Below, piece after piece: positions 1 through 6,970 of a DNA stretch of 64,000 bases (position 1 is its first letter; every line of letters starts with the position of its first letter). Position numbers and translations under genes: made by a program. This DNA is from Floridanema aerugineum. Lineage in GTDB: Bacteria > Cyanobacteriota > Cyanobacteriia > Cyanobacteriales > Aerosakkonemataceae. The stretch covers positions 1 to 64,000 of the forward strand of contig NZ_JBHFNQ010000200.1 in the NCBI RefSeq assembly GCF_041929345.1. Reading direction: 5' to 3'. The notes under the pieces were generated by a model that did not search any database, had not been told where the DNA came from, and saw only the letters and a program-made list of their open reading frames with translations.

Positions 1-83
1 CATAGGTGTTACAAACTTTGAAAACGGTGCGTTAGGCACGGGAATTTAATTATTGGTTGAAATGCTGAATTTGTTATCCGTGC

Positions 84-338
84 CTAACACACCCTACAGT
101 TAAATAAGATTTTGTTATCACCATAAATACGGGAGAGCCCACCATGTTTTACCCAATCTGTCATATCAACTAACTCTTCATCTTCATAGTCTGATGGGGA
201 ACCAAACATTTCATTCAGTTCTTCTTGTTCTTCATCGCTGATGTAGGGTATTAAAGCTTGACAGAGTAAAAGCCTTTCTTCTCGCAAAACTTCCCGAACA
301 CTCTCTTTAATTAAAGCTTTAAGTTCCTGAATTTCCAT
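84..338 (-). CDS. small hypothetical protein, acidic centre
   Basis: An 84-residue protein I do not recognise. The first 25 residues look like one amphipathic helix (IQELKALIKESVREVLREE). A segment rich in Glu and Asp follows (about residues 33-60) and a short Gly-containing tail ends in Cys. The size and helix-plus-acidic pattern are like small antitoxin-type proteins common in cyanobacteria, but no toxin gene follows it here, so that is only a suggestion. Its first 17 codons and upstream region are duplicated about 2.1 kb away at 2372-2485, where the start codon is mutated. The reading frame itself is intact. Confidence 0.55.
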   Translation of the reverse strand: MEIQELKALIKESVREVLREERLLLCQALIPYISDEEQEELNEMFGSPSDYEDEELVDMTDWVKHGGLSRIYGDNKILFNCRVC

Positions 339-403
339 TTCTACTCCCTATCTGTTAAATTTGCTGGCTTTTTAGCGAATATATTAACACTTACATTAAC
401 TTT
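290..403. repeat. 114-bp direct repeat, copy 1 (5' end and leader of the 84-aa gene)
   Basis: This stretch recurs in the same orientation at 2372-2485 with two base differences by eye. It contains the first 17 codons and the leader of the gene at 84-338. In this copy the start triplet is intact (CAT on the plus strand). In the other copy it is GAT, so the start is lost. Confidence 0.85.
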
Positions 404-462
404 ATCGAATAAAATTCGCCATCAGTGAACTCGATCGCATCTCCAACTTACTCAATTTTATT

Positions 463-612
463 TTATTTAGTTATGGCAGATGGGGAAAAAGCGATCGCAA
501 CTGCTTTCACATTTTCATCTTTAAATTTTGGATATGACTGTTCTATCTTAGAAAAACTCAATTCTTCTGAACCTGTAAACTCAGTTACATTGCCAAATAC
601 ATGATTTTTTAC
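463..612 (-). pseudogene. possible 3' fragment of an unknown gene
   Basis: An open frame of 49 codons ends in TAA at 463-465 and has no ATG, GTG or TTG near its upper end, where a TGA closes it at 613-615. The translation has a coding-like composition (for example KAVAIAFSPSAITK at the end). It starts right at the 3' end of the next gene, as if a larger gene had been cut there. I cannot name the family. It may be chance. Confidence 0.25.
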
Positions 613-1541
613 TCAATCTCATCGATCCAGCTTTGCATCACACTAGATAAATTCGGTTGATTAGGTGGAAAACCCCTTAAAGGTGGTTCTATAGGCACCT
701 CGGTTATCCAAGCGATATGGAGAAAATTATTTAAACCAGGGAGAAGTTTTCGGCTGAAATTAACTAATTCTGTATGAGGTTGGCAATTGTGAAAAATTAA
801 AGCTAAATGCTGTTTTTGCAGCCGATTTTTGACTTGAATAATTTTTGTTTTCAGTTGAGCCGCGCTGTTGACTGTTTCCTGTGGAAGTTCTGAATCTAAC
901 GACGCAGCAAGATAAATTTGGGTGCAAATTTCTTGCGCCAAAGTTGCGATGTTTGTCTCCCCTACCAACGCTTGAGCATCAATATAAAGAGGGTAAGTTT
1001 GAGCAGTAGGTTGTAGTTGAGAAGAAATATCTGCGATTTGGATTTCTAGGGATTGAAAACTGGGAGAAAAAGTAGCAGGGATATTATCGGGTGCTTCTGG
1101 ATGGGTAGTAGTGGGGTAATAATGCCAAACTTGATAAAATTCTGGGTAAGTCATGTTTTGGGCGCAGTTCCAGATTATCTCGTCATAAGTATTTTTGTCC
1201 TTAATAGTTTCATCCACCCCAGTAAAATCAACTTTTGTTGGAATTTGATTAGCGTACTGGGTTTGCCACAATGTCCTAGCCCATCCTGACTGCATTCCAG
1301 AGGGAAACCAACGACTTAAAACATTGATAGCCGTCTGATTACCAGGGTCAATGGCTAACAGGATATCAGCCACAGTATACAATGCTTCTTGAGCTTCACT
1401 ATTGTCTAATACTTCCGTAAGAGCATTAATAGCTTTGACGTTACGAGTGTCACGAGCCATTCTCTCTAACATCATTATCCCCTCTTTGCTAGTTTCCCAA
1501 TCCTGACTTGAATACTTTCTTCTCAAACTCAATCCCACCAA
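609..1541 (-). CDS. HEAT-like protein resembling the C-terminal part of cyanobacterial NACHT/STAND proteins
   Basis: 310 residues. The N-terminal third has helical, HEAT-like segments (AINALTEVLDNSEAQEALYTVADIL and following; roughly residues 35-85). A Trp/Tyr-rich stretch follows (IIWNCAQNMTYPEFYQVWHY, near 123-142). The C-terminal half is alpha/beta (YPLYIDAQALVG, ALIFHNCQPH, LNNFLHIAWITEVP). From memory this order is typical of the C-terminal region of large NACHT-type STAND NTPases in cyanobacteria. There is no P-loop and no NTPase domain, so this is either a stand-alone sensor half or the surviving end of a decayed STAND gene. It overlaps the upstream gene (stop at 1529) by 13 bp, so the two may be translationally coupled. 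Confidence 0.5.
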   Translation of the reverse strand: MVGLSLRRKYSSQDWETSKEGIMMLERMARDTRNVKAINALTEVLDNSEAQEALYTVADILLAIDPGNQTAINVLSRWFPSGMQSGWARTLWQTQYANQIPTKVDFTGVDETIKDKNTYDEIIWNCAQNMTYPEFYQVWHYYPTTTHPEAPDNIPATFSPSFQSLEIQIADISSQLQPTAQTYPLYIDAQALVGETNIATLAQEICTQIYLAASLDSELPQETVNSAAQLKTKIIQVKNRLQKQHLALIFHNCQPHTELVNFSRKLLPGLNNFLHIAWITEVPIEPPLRGFPPNQPNLSSVMQSWIDEIE

Positions 1542-2086
1542 TAAGAAATCACCACTGCATCACGCATCTGCATTCCTGATTCATCATCAAGAGCTTTTGT
1601 TAATCGCGTCAAAAGTCGGCGTTTCAGCCGAAAACCGTACTCTTCACTCATGCCATCACATATATCCACTGAATCAGCACGCCACTTTTTACCCAAATCC
1701 AAAAGTTGAGAAACCGTTGTATCCTGATTTTCTGTGAGGATAAACAGCGTATCTGCTGGATAAGCAATGAAATGAATAATACTCGTTTCTGGCATGGGAC
1801 GATAGTTAGCCATTGCAATCAGAGTATCAATTACACCACCAAAACTCAGTCCATCAGGATCAGAAGCAAAAATTGGTTTTGTAAATAGAAAACTCACCCA
1901 TAAATCAGGATTTTGCGAAAGGTCAGTAATCACTTCCTCGCCATCAAACTCGTTGAATCGACGCTGCCAAATTAGTGCCGCAAACAGTTCTTGTGGAGAG
2001 TAAGATTGAGCAATAGAGTGGATTTTTGCTAAGTCAAGCATGGCTGTGTATATAAGATATTGCGTATCAACAAAGATCTGCCTCAT
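1529..2086 (-). CDS. hypothetical protein with a PIN-toxin-like N-terminal stub
   Basis: 185 residues. The start overlaps the stop of the upstream antitoxin-like gene by 4 bp (ATGA), the usual arrangement of a VapC toxin. The first residues (MRQIFVDTQYLIYTA) read like the first strand of a PIN domain, including the expected Asp. The rest does not look like a PIN domain: no later Glu/Asp active-site pattern is recognisable. A second ATG at 2039-2041 (residue 16) would be a natural start of an independent gene of about 170 codons. My reading is that a deletion joined the first 15 codons of a PIN toxin to an unrelated conserved gene. The function of the remainder is unknown. Confidence 0.5.
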   Translation of the reverse strand: MRQIFVDTQYLIYTAMLDLAKIHSIAQSYSPQELFAALIWQRRFNEFDGEEVITDLSQNPDLWVSFLFTKPIFASDPDGLSFGGVIDTLIAMANYRPMPETSIIHFIAYPADTLFILTENQDTTVSQLLDLGKKWRADSVDICDGMSEEYGFRLKRRLLTRLTKALDDESGMQMRDAVVISYWWD

Positions 2087-2322
2087 TCTTTCTTGGGAGA
2101 TCCATACATATAATGTTCAAAATTACGGGCTAAATCCCTTGGTAATTTATCCCATTCTGTTTCTGGAATTTGTTCGCCAATCTCAATAATTTGCTCCCAA
2201 AGGGGTTTTGTTGTAGGTTCATCAGCTAGTACAGTGAGACGCACTCGCCGTCCAGCTAGTTCAGATGAGTGCGCTACAATTTCTTCCCAAGTTCCTTCCA
2301 ATTCTAAGAGTTTGGATTTCAT
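2083..2322 (-). CDS. antitoxin-like protein (VapB-type partner of a PIN toxin)
   Basis: 79 residues. The N-terminal half (LLELEGTWEEIVAHSSELAGRR) is a short helix with a basic, AbrB-like or Phd-like feel. The C-terminal half (PLWEQIIEIGEQIPETEW) is the amphipathic region that usually wraps the toxin. It ends in an ATGA overlap with the next gene, whose first 15 codons look like a PIN toxin. The toxin body is missing, so this antitoxin is probably an orphan. The exact family is not certain. Confidence 0.5.
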   Translation of the reverse strand: MKSKLLELEGTWEEIVAHSSELAGRRVRLTVLADEPTTKPLWEQIIEIGEQIPETEWDKLPRDLARNFEHYMYGSPKKE

Positions 2323-2371
2323 GATTAAAAGCCTCTGGCTGATTCTAATTTAAGTTTAACCATATAGTTAG

Positions 2372-2485
2372 CTTCCCGAACACTCTCTTTAATTAAAGCT
2401 TTAAGTTCCTGAATTTCGATTTCTACTCCCTATCTGTTAAATTTGCTGGCTTTTTAGCGAATAAATTAACACTTACATTAACTTT
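2372..2485. repeat. 114-bp direct repeat, copy 2 (start codon lost)
   Basis: Second copy of 290-403 in the same orientation. The triplet corresponding to the start codon is changed (ATG to ATC on the minus strand), so the fragment cannot be translated from that start. The rest of the 2323-2665 gap shows no further gene. It holds an AT-rich leader for the aldolase and an imperfect inverted pair around GACTTTAG/CTAAAGTC (2558-2598). Confidence 0.85.
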
Positions 2486-2665
2486 TAGTTTCAGTGTTCT
2501 ACTACTTTTGGTTCCAGAACTTCACACTAATTTGGGTTAAAACCAGTTTTCTTAAAGACTTTAGTCCTCGATTATACTAAATTGAGCGCCTAAAGTCTTG
2601 AATTGTTTTGAGGTTTTTTCAGTTTAATGGTAGAAAGATAATAGTTCCTCAGCAATGCCACAATC

Positions 2666-3550
2666 ATGCTTACCTCAACCATTGAACTCTTGGAAACGGC
2701 GCACAGAAATGCTTATGCGATCGGTGCTTTCAATATTTATAACCTGGAAGGGGTAAAAGCGGTAATTAATGCGGCTGAAGCTTTGCAAAGTCCAGCGATG
2801 TTGCAACTGCATCCCAGCGCTTTAAGTTATGGAAAATCGCCTTTGGTGGCGCTTTGTTTGGAAGCTGCTAAGTCTTCTTTAGTACCAATTTCCGTTCACT
2901 TAGATCACAGCACTTCGGAAAAAGATATTCAAGCTGCTTTAGCAGCAGGAATAAAATCTATTATGGCAGATGGTTCTCCTATGGAGTATGAGAAAAATTT
3001 AGTTTTTACTCGTGAAATGACTAAATTATCTCATGAAAATGGGGCGGTTGTGGAAGCAGAAATTGGCAGAATTAGCGGTACGGAAGATGGTTTAACTGTG
3101 GCGGAATACGAGGCAAAAATGACCGATCCGCAACAAGCAAAGGAATTTGTTAAAGCAACAAAAGTTGATACTTTAGCTGTAACTATTGGCAATGTTCACG
3201 GCAAATATAGAAGTGAACCTAAGTTAGATTTTAATCGGTTGGCGGCGATTCGGAGGTTAATTGATATACCTTTGGTTTTGCATGGCGCTTCGGGTTTACC
3301 TGAATCTATGATTAGCAAGTCTATTCAATTGGGAGTTTGCAAGTTTAATGTTAATACGGAAGTGCGGGAGGCTTATTTAGAGGTATTAAAATCCACTAAT
3401 TCTTTATCTTCCCCTGATTTGTTAGATGTGATGGAAAAGTCGATCGCAGCTATGCAATCAGTTGTAGCAGATAAGTTACAGCTTTTTGGTTCTTGTGGCA
3501 AGGCTTGGTTACATAAAGTTTCGCCTAATGGAATGTTAGCTTTTAAGTAA
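2666..3550 (+). CDS. class II (zinc) fructose/tagatose-bisphosphate aldolase family protein
   Basis: 294 residues, the length of the short GatY/KbaY/FbaA-type class II aldolases. All family motifs are present: AYAIGAFNIYNLEG at the start, SVHLDHST (near residue 76, the zinc histidine and catalytic Asp), VEAEIGRISGTED, TIGNVHGKY, VLHGASGLPE and KFNVNTEVR (phosphate binding). It should cleave a ketose bisphosphate to glycerone phosphate and an aldehyde in a zinc-dependent retro-aldol reaction. The exact sugar cannot be told from sequence alone. It stands alone on the plus strand and overlaps the convergent oxidoreductase gene by 15 bp at its 3' end. Confidence 0.85.
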   Translation: MLTSTIELLETAHRNAYAIGAFNIYNLEGVKAVINAAEALQSPAMLQLHPSALSYGKSPLVALCLEAAKSSLVPISVHLDHSTSEKDIQAALAAGIKSIMADGSPMEYEKNLVFTREMTKLSHENGAVVEAEIGRISGTEDGLTVAEYEAKMTDPQQAKEFVKATKVDTLAVTIGNVHGKYRSEPKLDFNRLAAIRRLIDIPLVLHGASGLPESMISKSIQLGVCKFNVNTEVREAYLEVLKSTNSLSSPDLLDVMEKSIAAMQSVVADKLQLFGSCGKAWLHKVSPNGMLAFK

Positions 3551-5092
3551 TTGTAATACTGTTTGAGCAGCATTATATCCAGCTGCACCAATAACAGAAC
3601 CAGCAGGATGACAACCTGCACTAGCAGAATAAAGCCCGGATATTGGTGTAGTATATGGGAGGCGATCGCTAAATCCATAAGAGTTATCAATGTGGTGAAT
3701 ATGTCCTCTGGTAATGCCAAAATGTTGCTCGATTTTTTGGGGATGTAAGGGAAAGACTTCTTGGACTAATTCGGATGTTCCGGGGGCGAAGCGATCGCAA
3801 ATTGACAACAAATGATTTACATAGCGACTCTCTTCTTTTTCCCAAGTCGTTCCTGTTAGTTCATAAGGTACCCATTGCACAAACAATGCTGAATTATGCC
3901 TTGCTTTTTCATCTTGTAAAGATGGATCGATAGTTGTATGAATGTACCATTCAATTGTGGGAAAATTGGGTAAAATTCCGGCTTTAACTTCGGCGAAAGT
4001 GGTGTTTAGCGATCGCATTACCTCCGATTCATCTGGTAATAAATGAATTGTCGTGTTAAACTGCCCTTTATTTTCCGGTAAACAGGTGAATTTCGGCAAG
4101 TCTTTTAAACAAATATTTACTTTAAAAGTTGTACCATTTTTCCGGTAGCTATCTAACCTTTGATTGTAATCGTTTGGTAATTTTTCCGCCCCAACTAATT
4201 CTCGCATTCGGAAAGGATCGGCATTAACAATAATTATCTTAGCAGAAACTTCGCTACCATCGGTTAAAACTACGCCTTTAACTTGATTGTTTTCTACCAA
4301 AATTTGGCTGACACCTTTGCCAGTTTCAATTTTTGCCCCAGCTTTAATTGCTTCATTAGCCAAAGTTTGGGTAACAGTTCCCATTCCCCCTTTTACTACC
4401 ATCCAAGTTCCGTCACTTCCCGGTAATCTACACATATTATGGATTAAAAAATTCATCCCTGTTCCGGGTGTATCCCAAGTTCCACAAACTCCCGAAAATC
4501 CATCGGTGACAGCGTACATTGCTTTGACTAAATCACTTTTGAAGTCGAAGCGATCGAGATATTCTCCCACTGATTTTCGACATAAGTCAATAAATATTTG
4601 GCGCAGTTTTGGACGGACGTATTTTTCGGCTGTTTCTTCAATTGAAAGCGGCGAAGTTAACCAAGTTGGGGCGATGTCTTCTCTGATTTGGGAAATCTCA
4701 TTTTGTAATGCTTCGTTTGCTTGACAGTCTGCTTCAGAAAAGAAGTCAATAAACTGTTGTTTTATTGCTTCTTGATTTGAACCAAAAAGCAAATATCTGT
4801 TATCAGTAGTAGGTAAAAAATAATGTGGATCGCGCCTAATTGTTGGTAAGTTTATGTTGAGTTTTTGGAGGAGTTCAGGAGGCATTAAACCTAGTAGATA
4901 AGCGCCAGTTGATGTTCCTAAGTTCGGTGCGGTTTTGAAGGGTTTTTCGGTTCGACAAGCGCCGCCTATTACTGGTTTTTCTTCTAATACTAGAATGTTA
5001 AATCCTTGGCGTGCTAGGATTATTGCTGATACTAATCCGTTATGTCCTGCACCGATAATTAAGATATCAGATTTTCTGTTTGGTTGCTTCAT
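3536..5092 (-). CDS. FAD-dependent oxidoreductase of the phytoene desaturase (CrtI/CrtO-like) family
   Basis: 518 residues. It begins with a classic FAD dinucleotide-binding fold (ILIIGAGHNGLVSAIILARQGFNILVLEE, about residues 9-37) followed by GGACRTE. The C-terminal FAD-binding signature is also present (SGLYSASAGCHPAGSVIGAAGYNAA, about 485-509). The length and the GHNGL variant fit the CrtO/PYROXD2 branch rather than CrtP or CrtQ desaturases. It may act on carotenoids or other isoprenoids at membranes, but the substrate is unknown. It is convergent with the aldolase, and the 3' ends share 15 bp. Confidence 0.75.
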   Translation of the reverse strand: MKQPNRKSDILIIGAGHNGLVSAIILARQGFNILVLEEKPVIGGACRTEKPFKTAPNLGTSTGAYLLGLMPPELLQKLNINLPTIRRDPHYFLPTTDNRYLLFGSNQEAIKQQFIDFFSEADCQANEALQNEISQIREDIAPTWLTSPLSIEETAEKYVRPKLRQIFIDLCRKSVGEYLDRFDFKSDLVKAMYAVTDGFSGVCGTWDTPGTGMNFLIHNMCRLPGSDGTWMVVKGGMGTVTQTLANEAIKAGAKIETGKGVSQILVENNQVKGVVLTDGSEVSAKIIIVNADPFRMRELVGAEKLPNDYNQRLDSYRKNGTTFKVNICLKDLPKFTCLPENKGQFNTTIHLLPDESEVMRSLNTTFAEVKAGILPNFPTIEWYIHTTIDPSLQDEKARHNSALFVQWVPYELTGTTWEKEESRYVNHLLSICDRFAPGTSELVQEVFPLHPQKIEQHFGITRGHIHHIDNSYGFSDRLPYTTPISGLYSASAGCHPAGSVIGAAGYNAAQTVLQLLKS

Positions 5093-5172
5093 AAGTTTTT
5101 TTATCTTAGATTAATACCGATTCCCTTATTAGAGAATTTACGGAATGTCACAACAATTAAAGAATTTTCTAT

Positions 5173-5225
5173 GTATGTTGTTGCGCTTTAGCGCTAAACT
5201 ATGGCGCTAAAGCGCAACAACATAC
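5173..5225. repeat. 53-bp palindromic repeat, family A copy 1
   Basis: A near-perfect hairpin sequence with arms starting GTATGTTGTTGCGC and an inner TTTAGCGCTAAA palindrome. It lies just past the stop of cbiA (5230). The same element recurs at 15875-15927 next to hupL, with a few compensatory base changes in the arms (GTATG/CATAC here, GTACG/CGTAC there). Confidence 0.85.
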
Positions 5226-5229
5226 TTTT

Positions 5230-6738
5230 TTAAATACGATTTAATCGGCATTGCTGCAAAAATCTTGTGGGAATTTCTCGATGATTACCAAAGTGCAAGT
5301 GAATGTAAGAAGCATGAATGTTATACAAGTTCCATCCTTCTTCATTTACTAAGTTAGCAGAAAATCCTTTGATTTTAAACAAGGGTTTTGTCGGAGTTTC
5401 GGATAAGCTGGAACGATGAAATTCATGTCCCCAAACTGTTGCACCTGATGGTAAAATAGGGCTATCCTGCAATGCTGTTGCTTGGCGATATCCTAATGTT
5501 AAACGATTACCCATTTCGGCTTTTGTCGGGAAAATTCCTATCATCGGGTAACTGTTTCCTGAAAAATCTATTATTTCCTCGCATAAGTACATTAAACCGC
5601 CGCATTCTGCATAAGTGGGAGTTCCTGTTAAAATCGCTTTTTTCACTGCTTCTCTAATCGGTAAATTCTCACTTAATTCTTGGGCAAAAACTTCGGGAAA
5701 CCCACCCCCAAAATAAAATCCTTGCACATCTTTGGGCAAAGTAGTATCATTAAGAGGACTCCAAAATACTAATTCTGCTCCTAATTTTTCTAGTAAATCT
5801 AGGTTATCTTGATAATAGAAATTAAATGCTTTGTCTTGTGCGATCGCAATTTTCACAGGCGATGACAGGCAAGATGCCTGTCCTACCGATGACAGGCAAG
5901 ATGCCTGTCCTACCGATGACAGGCAAGATGCCTGTCCTACCGATGACAGGCAAGATGCCTGTCCTACCGATGACAGGCAAGATGCCTGTCCTACCGATGA
6001 CAGGCAAGATGCCTGTCCTACTTGACTTTTTAACATTGGGAGAAGTTTTTCCCAATCAAAACAAATTTCTCCTAAATTGGCTAATTTATCAATTACAGCA
6101 TCCATTTGGGGAAGTTCGGCGGTGGGTATTAAACCTAAATGTCGATCGGGAATTGCAATATCATCTTCTCGCCGTAAAACTCCTAAAATTGGTAAATTTA
6201 AAGGTAATAAAGCATCTTTTAAAAGTTCTAAATGTCGCTCGCTTCCCACCCGATTTAATACTAAACCAGCTATCTTAATTCTAGGATCGAAAGTGCTGTA
6301 ACCATGTGCGATCGCAGCAACAGAACCAGACAACCGACTACAATCAATTACTAATAATACAGGTAAATCCAACAACCGAGCAATATGTGCAGTACTAGCA
6401 AAAAAGTTATCTTCTTCCCCAGTCCCCAGTCGTAGGGGCGATTCATGAATCGCCCCTACCCCATCAAATAACCCCATCACCCCTTCAACTAAAGCAAATT
6501 CTACCCCTTGAATATGACGGGAAAAACATTGCTTTACGTAAGTTTCCGAAGTCAGTACCGGATCTAAATTTCGACAGGGTTTTCCGGTTACATAATGATG
6601 AAACATTGGGTCAATATAATCAGGCCCAACCTTAAAAGATTGTACTGCTAAATGGCGATGTTTTAAAGTGGCAAGCAGGGCAAGGGTTACAGTTGTTTTA
6701 CCTACCCCGCTGCGTTCTCCGGCAATTATTAGACTCAT
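5230..6738 (-). CDS. cbiA: cobyrinate a,c-diamide synthase with in-frame repeat insertions
   Basis: 502 residues. The N-terminal half is a dethiobiotin-synthetase-like ATPase: P-loop GERSGVGKTTV, then KVGPDYIDPMFH and VEGVMGLFDG. The C-terminal half is a class I glutamine amidotransferase-like domain with the catalytic Cys in YAECGGLMYL and a His in WGHEFHRS. It amidates carboxylates a and c of cobyrinate (or its cobalt form) using glutamine and ATP in corrinoid synthesis. Two repeat insertions sit in frame: six 27-bp units (5861-6022) encode about 54 extra residues in the linker between the domains, and a 28-bp palindrome (6432-6459) lies next to the LFDG motif in the ATPase domain. The frame stays open. 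NrdJ elsewhere in the window uses the B12 cofactor. Confidence 0.88.
   Translation of the reverse strand: MSLIIAGERSGVGKTTVTLALLATLKHRHLAVQSFKVGPDYIDPMFHHYVTGKPCRNLDPVLTSETYVKQCFSRHIQGVEFALVEGVMGLFDGVGAIHESPLRLGTGEEDNFFASTAHIARLLDLPVLLVIDCSRLSGSVAAIAHGYSTFDPRIKIAGLVLNRVGSERHLELLKDALLPLNLPILGVLRREDDIAIPDRHLGLIPTAELPQMDAVIDKLANLGEICFDWEKLLPMLKSQVGQASCLSSVGQASCLSSVGQASCLSSVGQASCLSSVGQASCLSSVGQASCLSSPVKIAIAQDKAFNFYYQDNLDLLEKLGAELVFWSPLNDTTLPKDVQGFYFGGGFPEVFAQELSENLPIREAVKKAILTGTPTYAECGGLMYLCEEIIDFSGNSYPMIGIFPTKAEMGNRLTLGYRQATALQDSPILPSGATVWGHEFHRSSLSETPTKPLFKIKGFSANLVNEEGWNLYNIHASYIHLHFGNHREIPTRFLQQCRLNRI
5861..6022. repeat. six tandem 27-bp palindrome-containing repeats inside cbiA
   Basis: The unit contains the palindrome GACAGGCAAGATGCCTGTC and is repeated six times without spacers. 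Copies are identical by eye, except that the last base of the final unit differs. The period is a multiple of three and no stop occurs in several frames, so the repeat reads through in cbiA (GQASCLSSV units) and also produces open shadow frames on both strands. Confidence 0.95.
6432..6459. repeat. 28-bp perfect palindrome inside cbiA
   Basis: GTAGGGGCGATTCATGAATC followed by GCCCCTAC is its own reverse complement. It is preceded by CCCCAGT-type dinucleotide-rich sequence like that at 37050-37085 and 47298-47322. It is read in frame in cbiA as GAIHESPLR, adding residues next to the LFDG motif. Confidence 0.85.
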
Positions 6739-6740
6739 AG

Positions 6741-6815
6741 CGATTTTAGATTTTAGATTTCAGATTTCCGATTTTATACTTAATCGAAAATCTAAAATCG
6801 AAAACCTAAAATTGA
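6741..6815. repeat. AT-rich imperfect palindrome (ATTTTAGATTT family)
   Basis: Stretches such as GATTTTAGATTTTAGATTT are followed by their reverse complement AATCGAAAATCTAAAATCG, forming a weak long hairpin between opcA and cbiA. Related sequence lies at 8342-8448 (zwf-opcA gap), 46794-46862 and 62432-62450. Confidence 0.6.
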
Positions 6816-6820
6816 TATTA

Positions 6821-6970
6821 ACGCAAGTTGCTAGTTATTAATTCTTTCGGAGTTCCCCCGTGATGTTAATAGCTCTTCTTCCGCTGGAGCCCCCCGAACT
6901 TCGGGGGGCTCCAGGGGGATCAAAAGGGGGGCTAAGAAAGAGCCAGATTTGTAACTAGCAACTTGAGTTA
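6821..6970. mobile_element. possible 150-bp MITE-like palindromic element
   Basis: The ends are inverted copies of AAGTTGCTAGTTA (left near 6825-6838, right near 6952-6964). In the middle is a strong GC-rich hairpin (GGAGCCCCCCGAAC ... GGGGGGCTCC, about 6888-6913). It abuts the stop codon of opcA. A related end sequence recurs at 46267-46291. It has no coding capacity. Confidence 0.5.

Noticed and set aside
5861..6022. Regular 27-bp repeats that look like a CRISPR array
   Set aside because: The units are directly adjacent with no variable spacers and lie in frame inside cbiA. No cas genes are present.
5822..6278. Several open frames on both strands over the cbiA repeats (GRTGILPVI-type and DDRQDACPT-type peptides)
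   Set aside because: They arise because the 27-bp unit lacks stops in several frames. cbiA is the real gene there.
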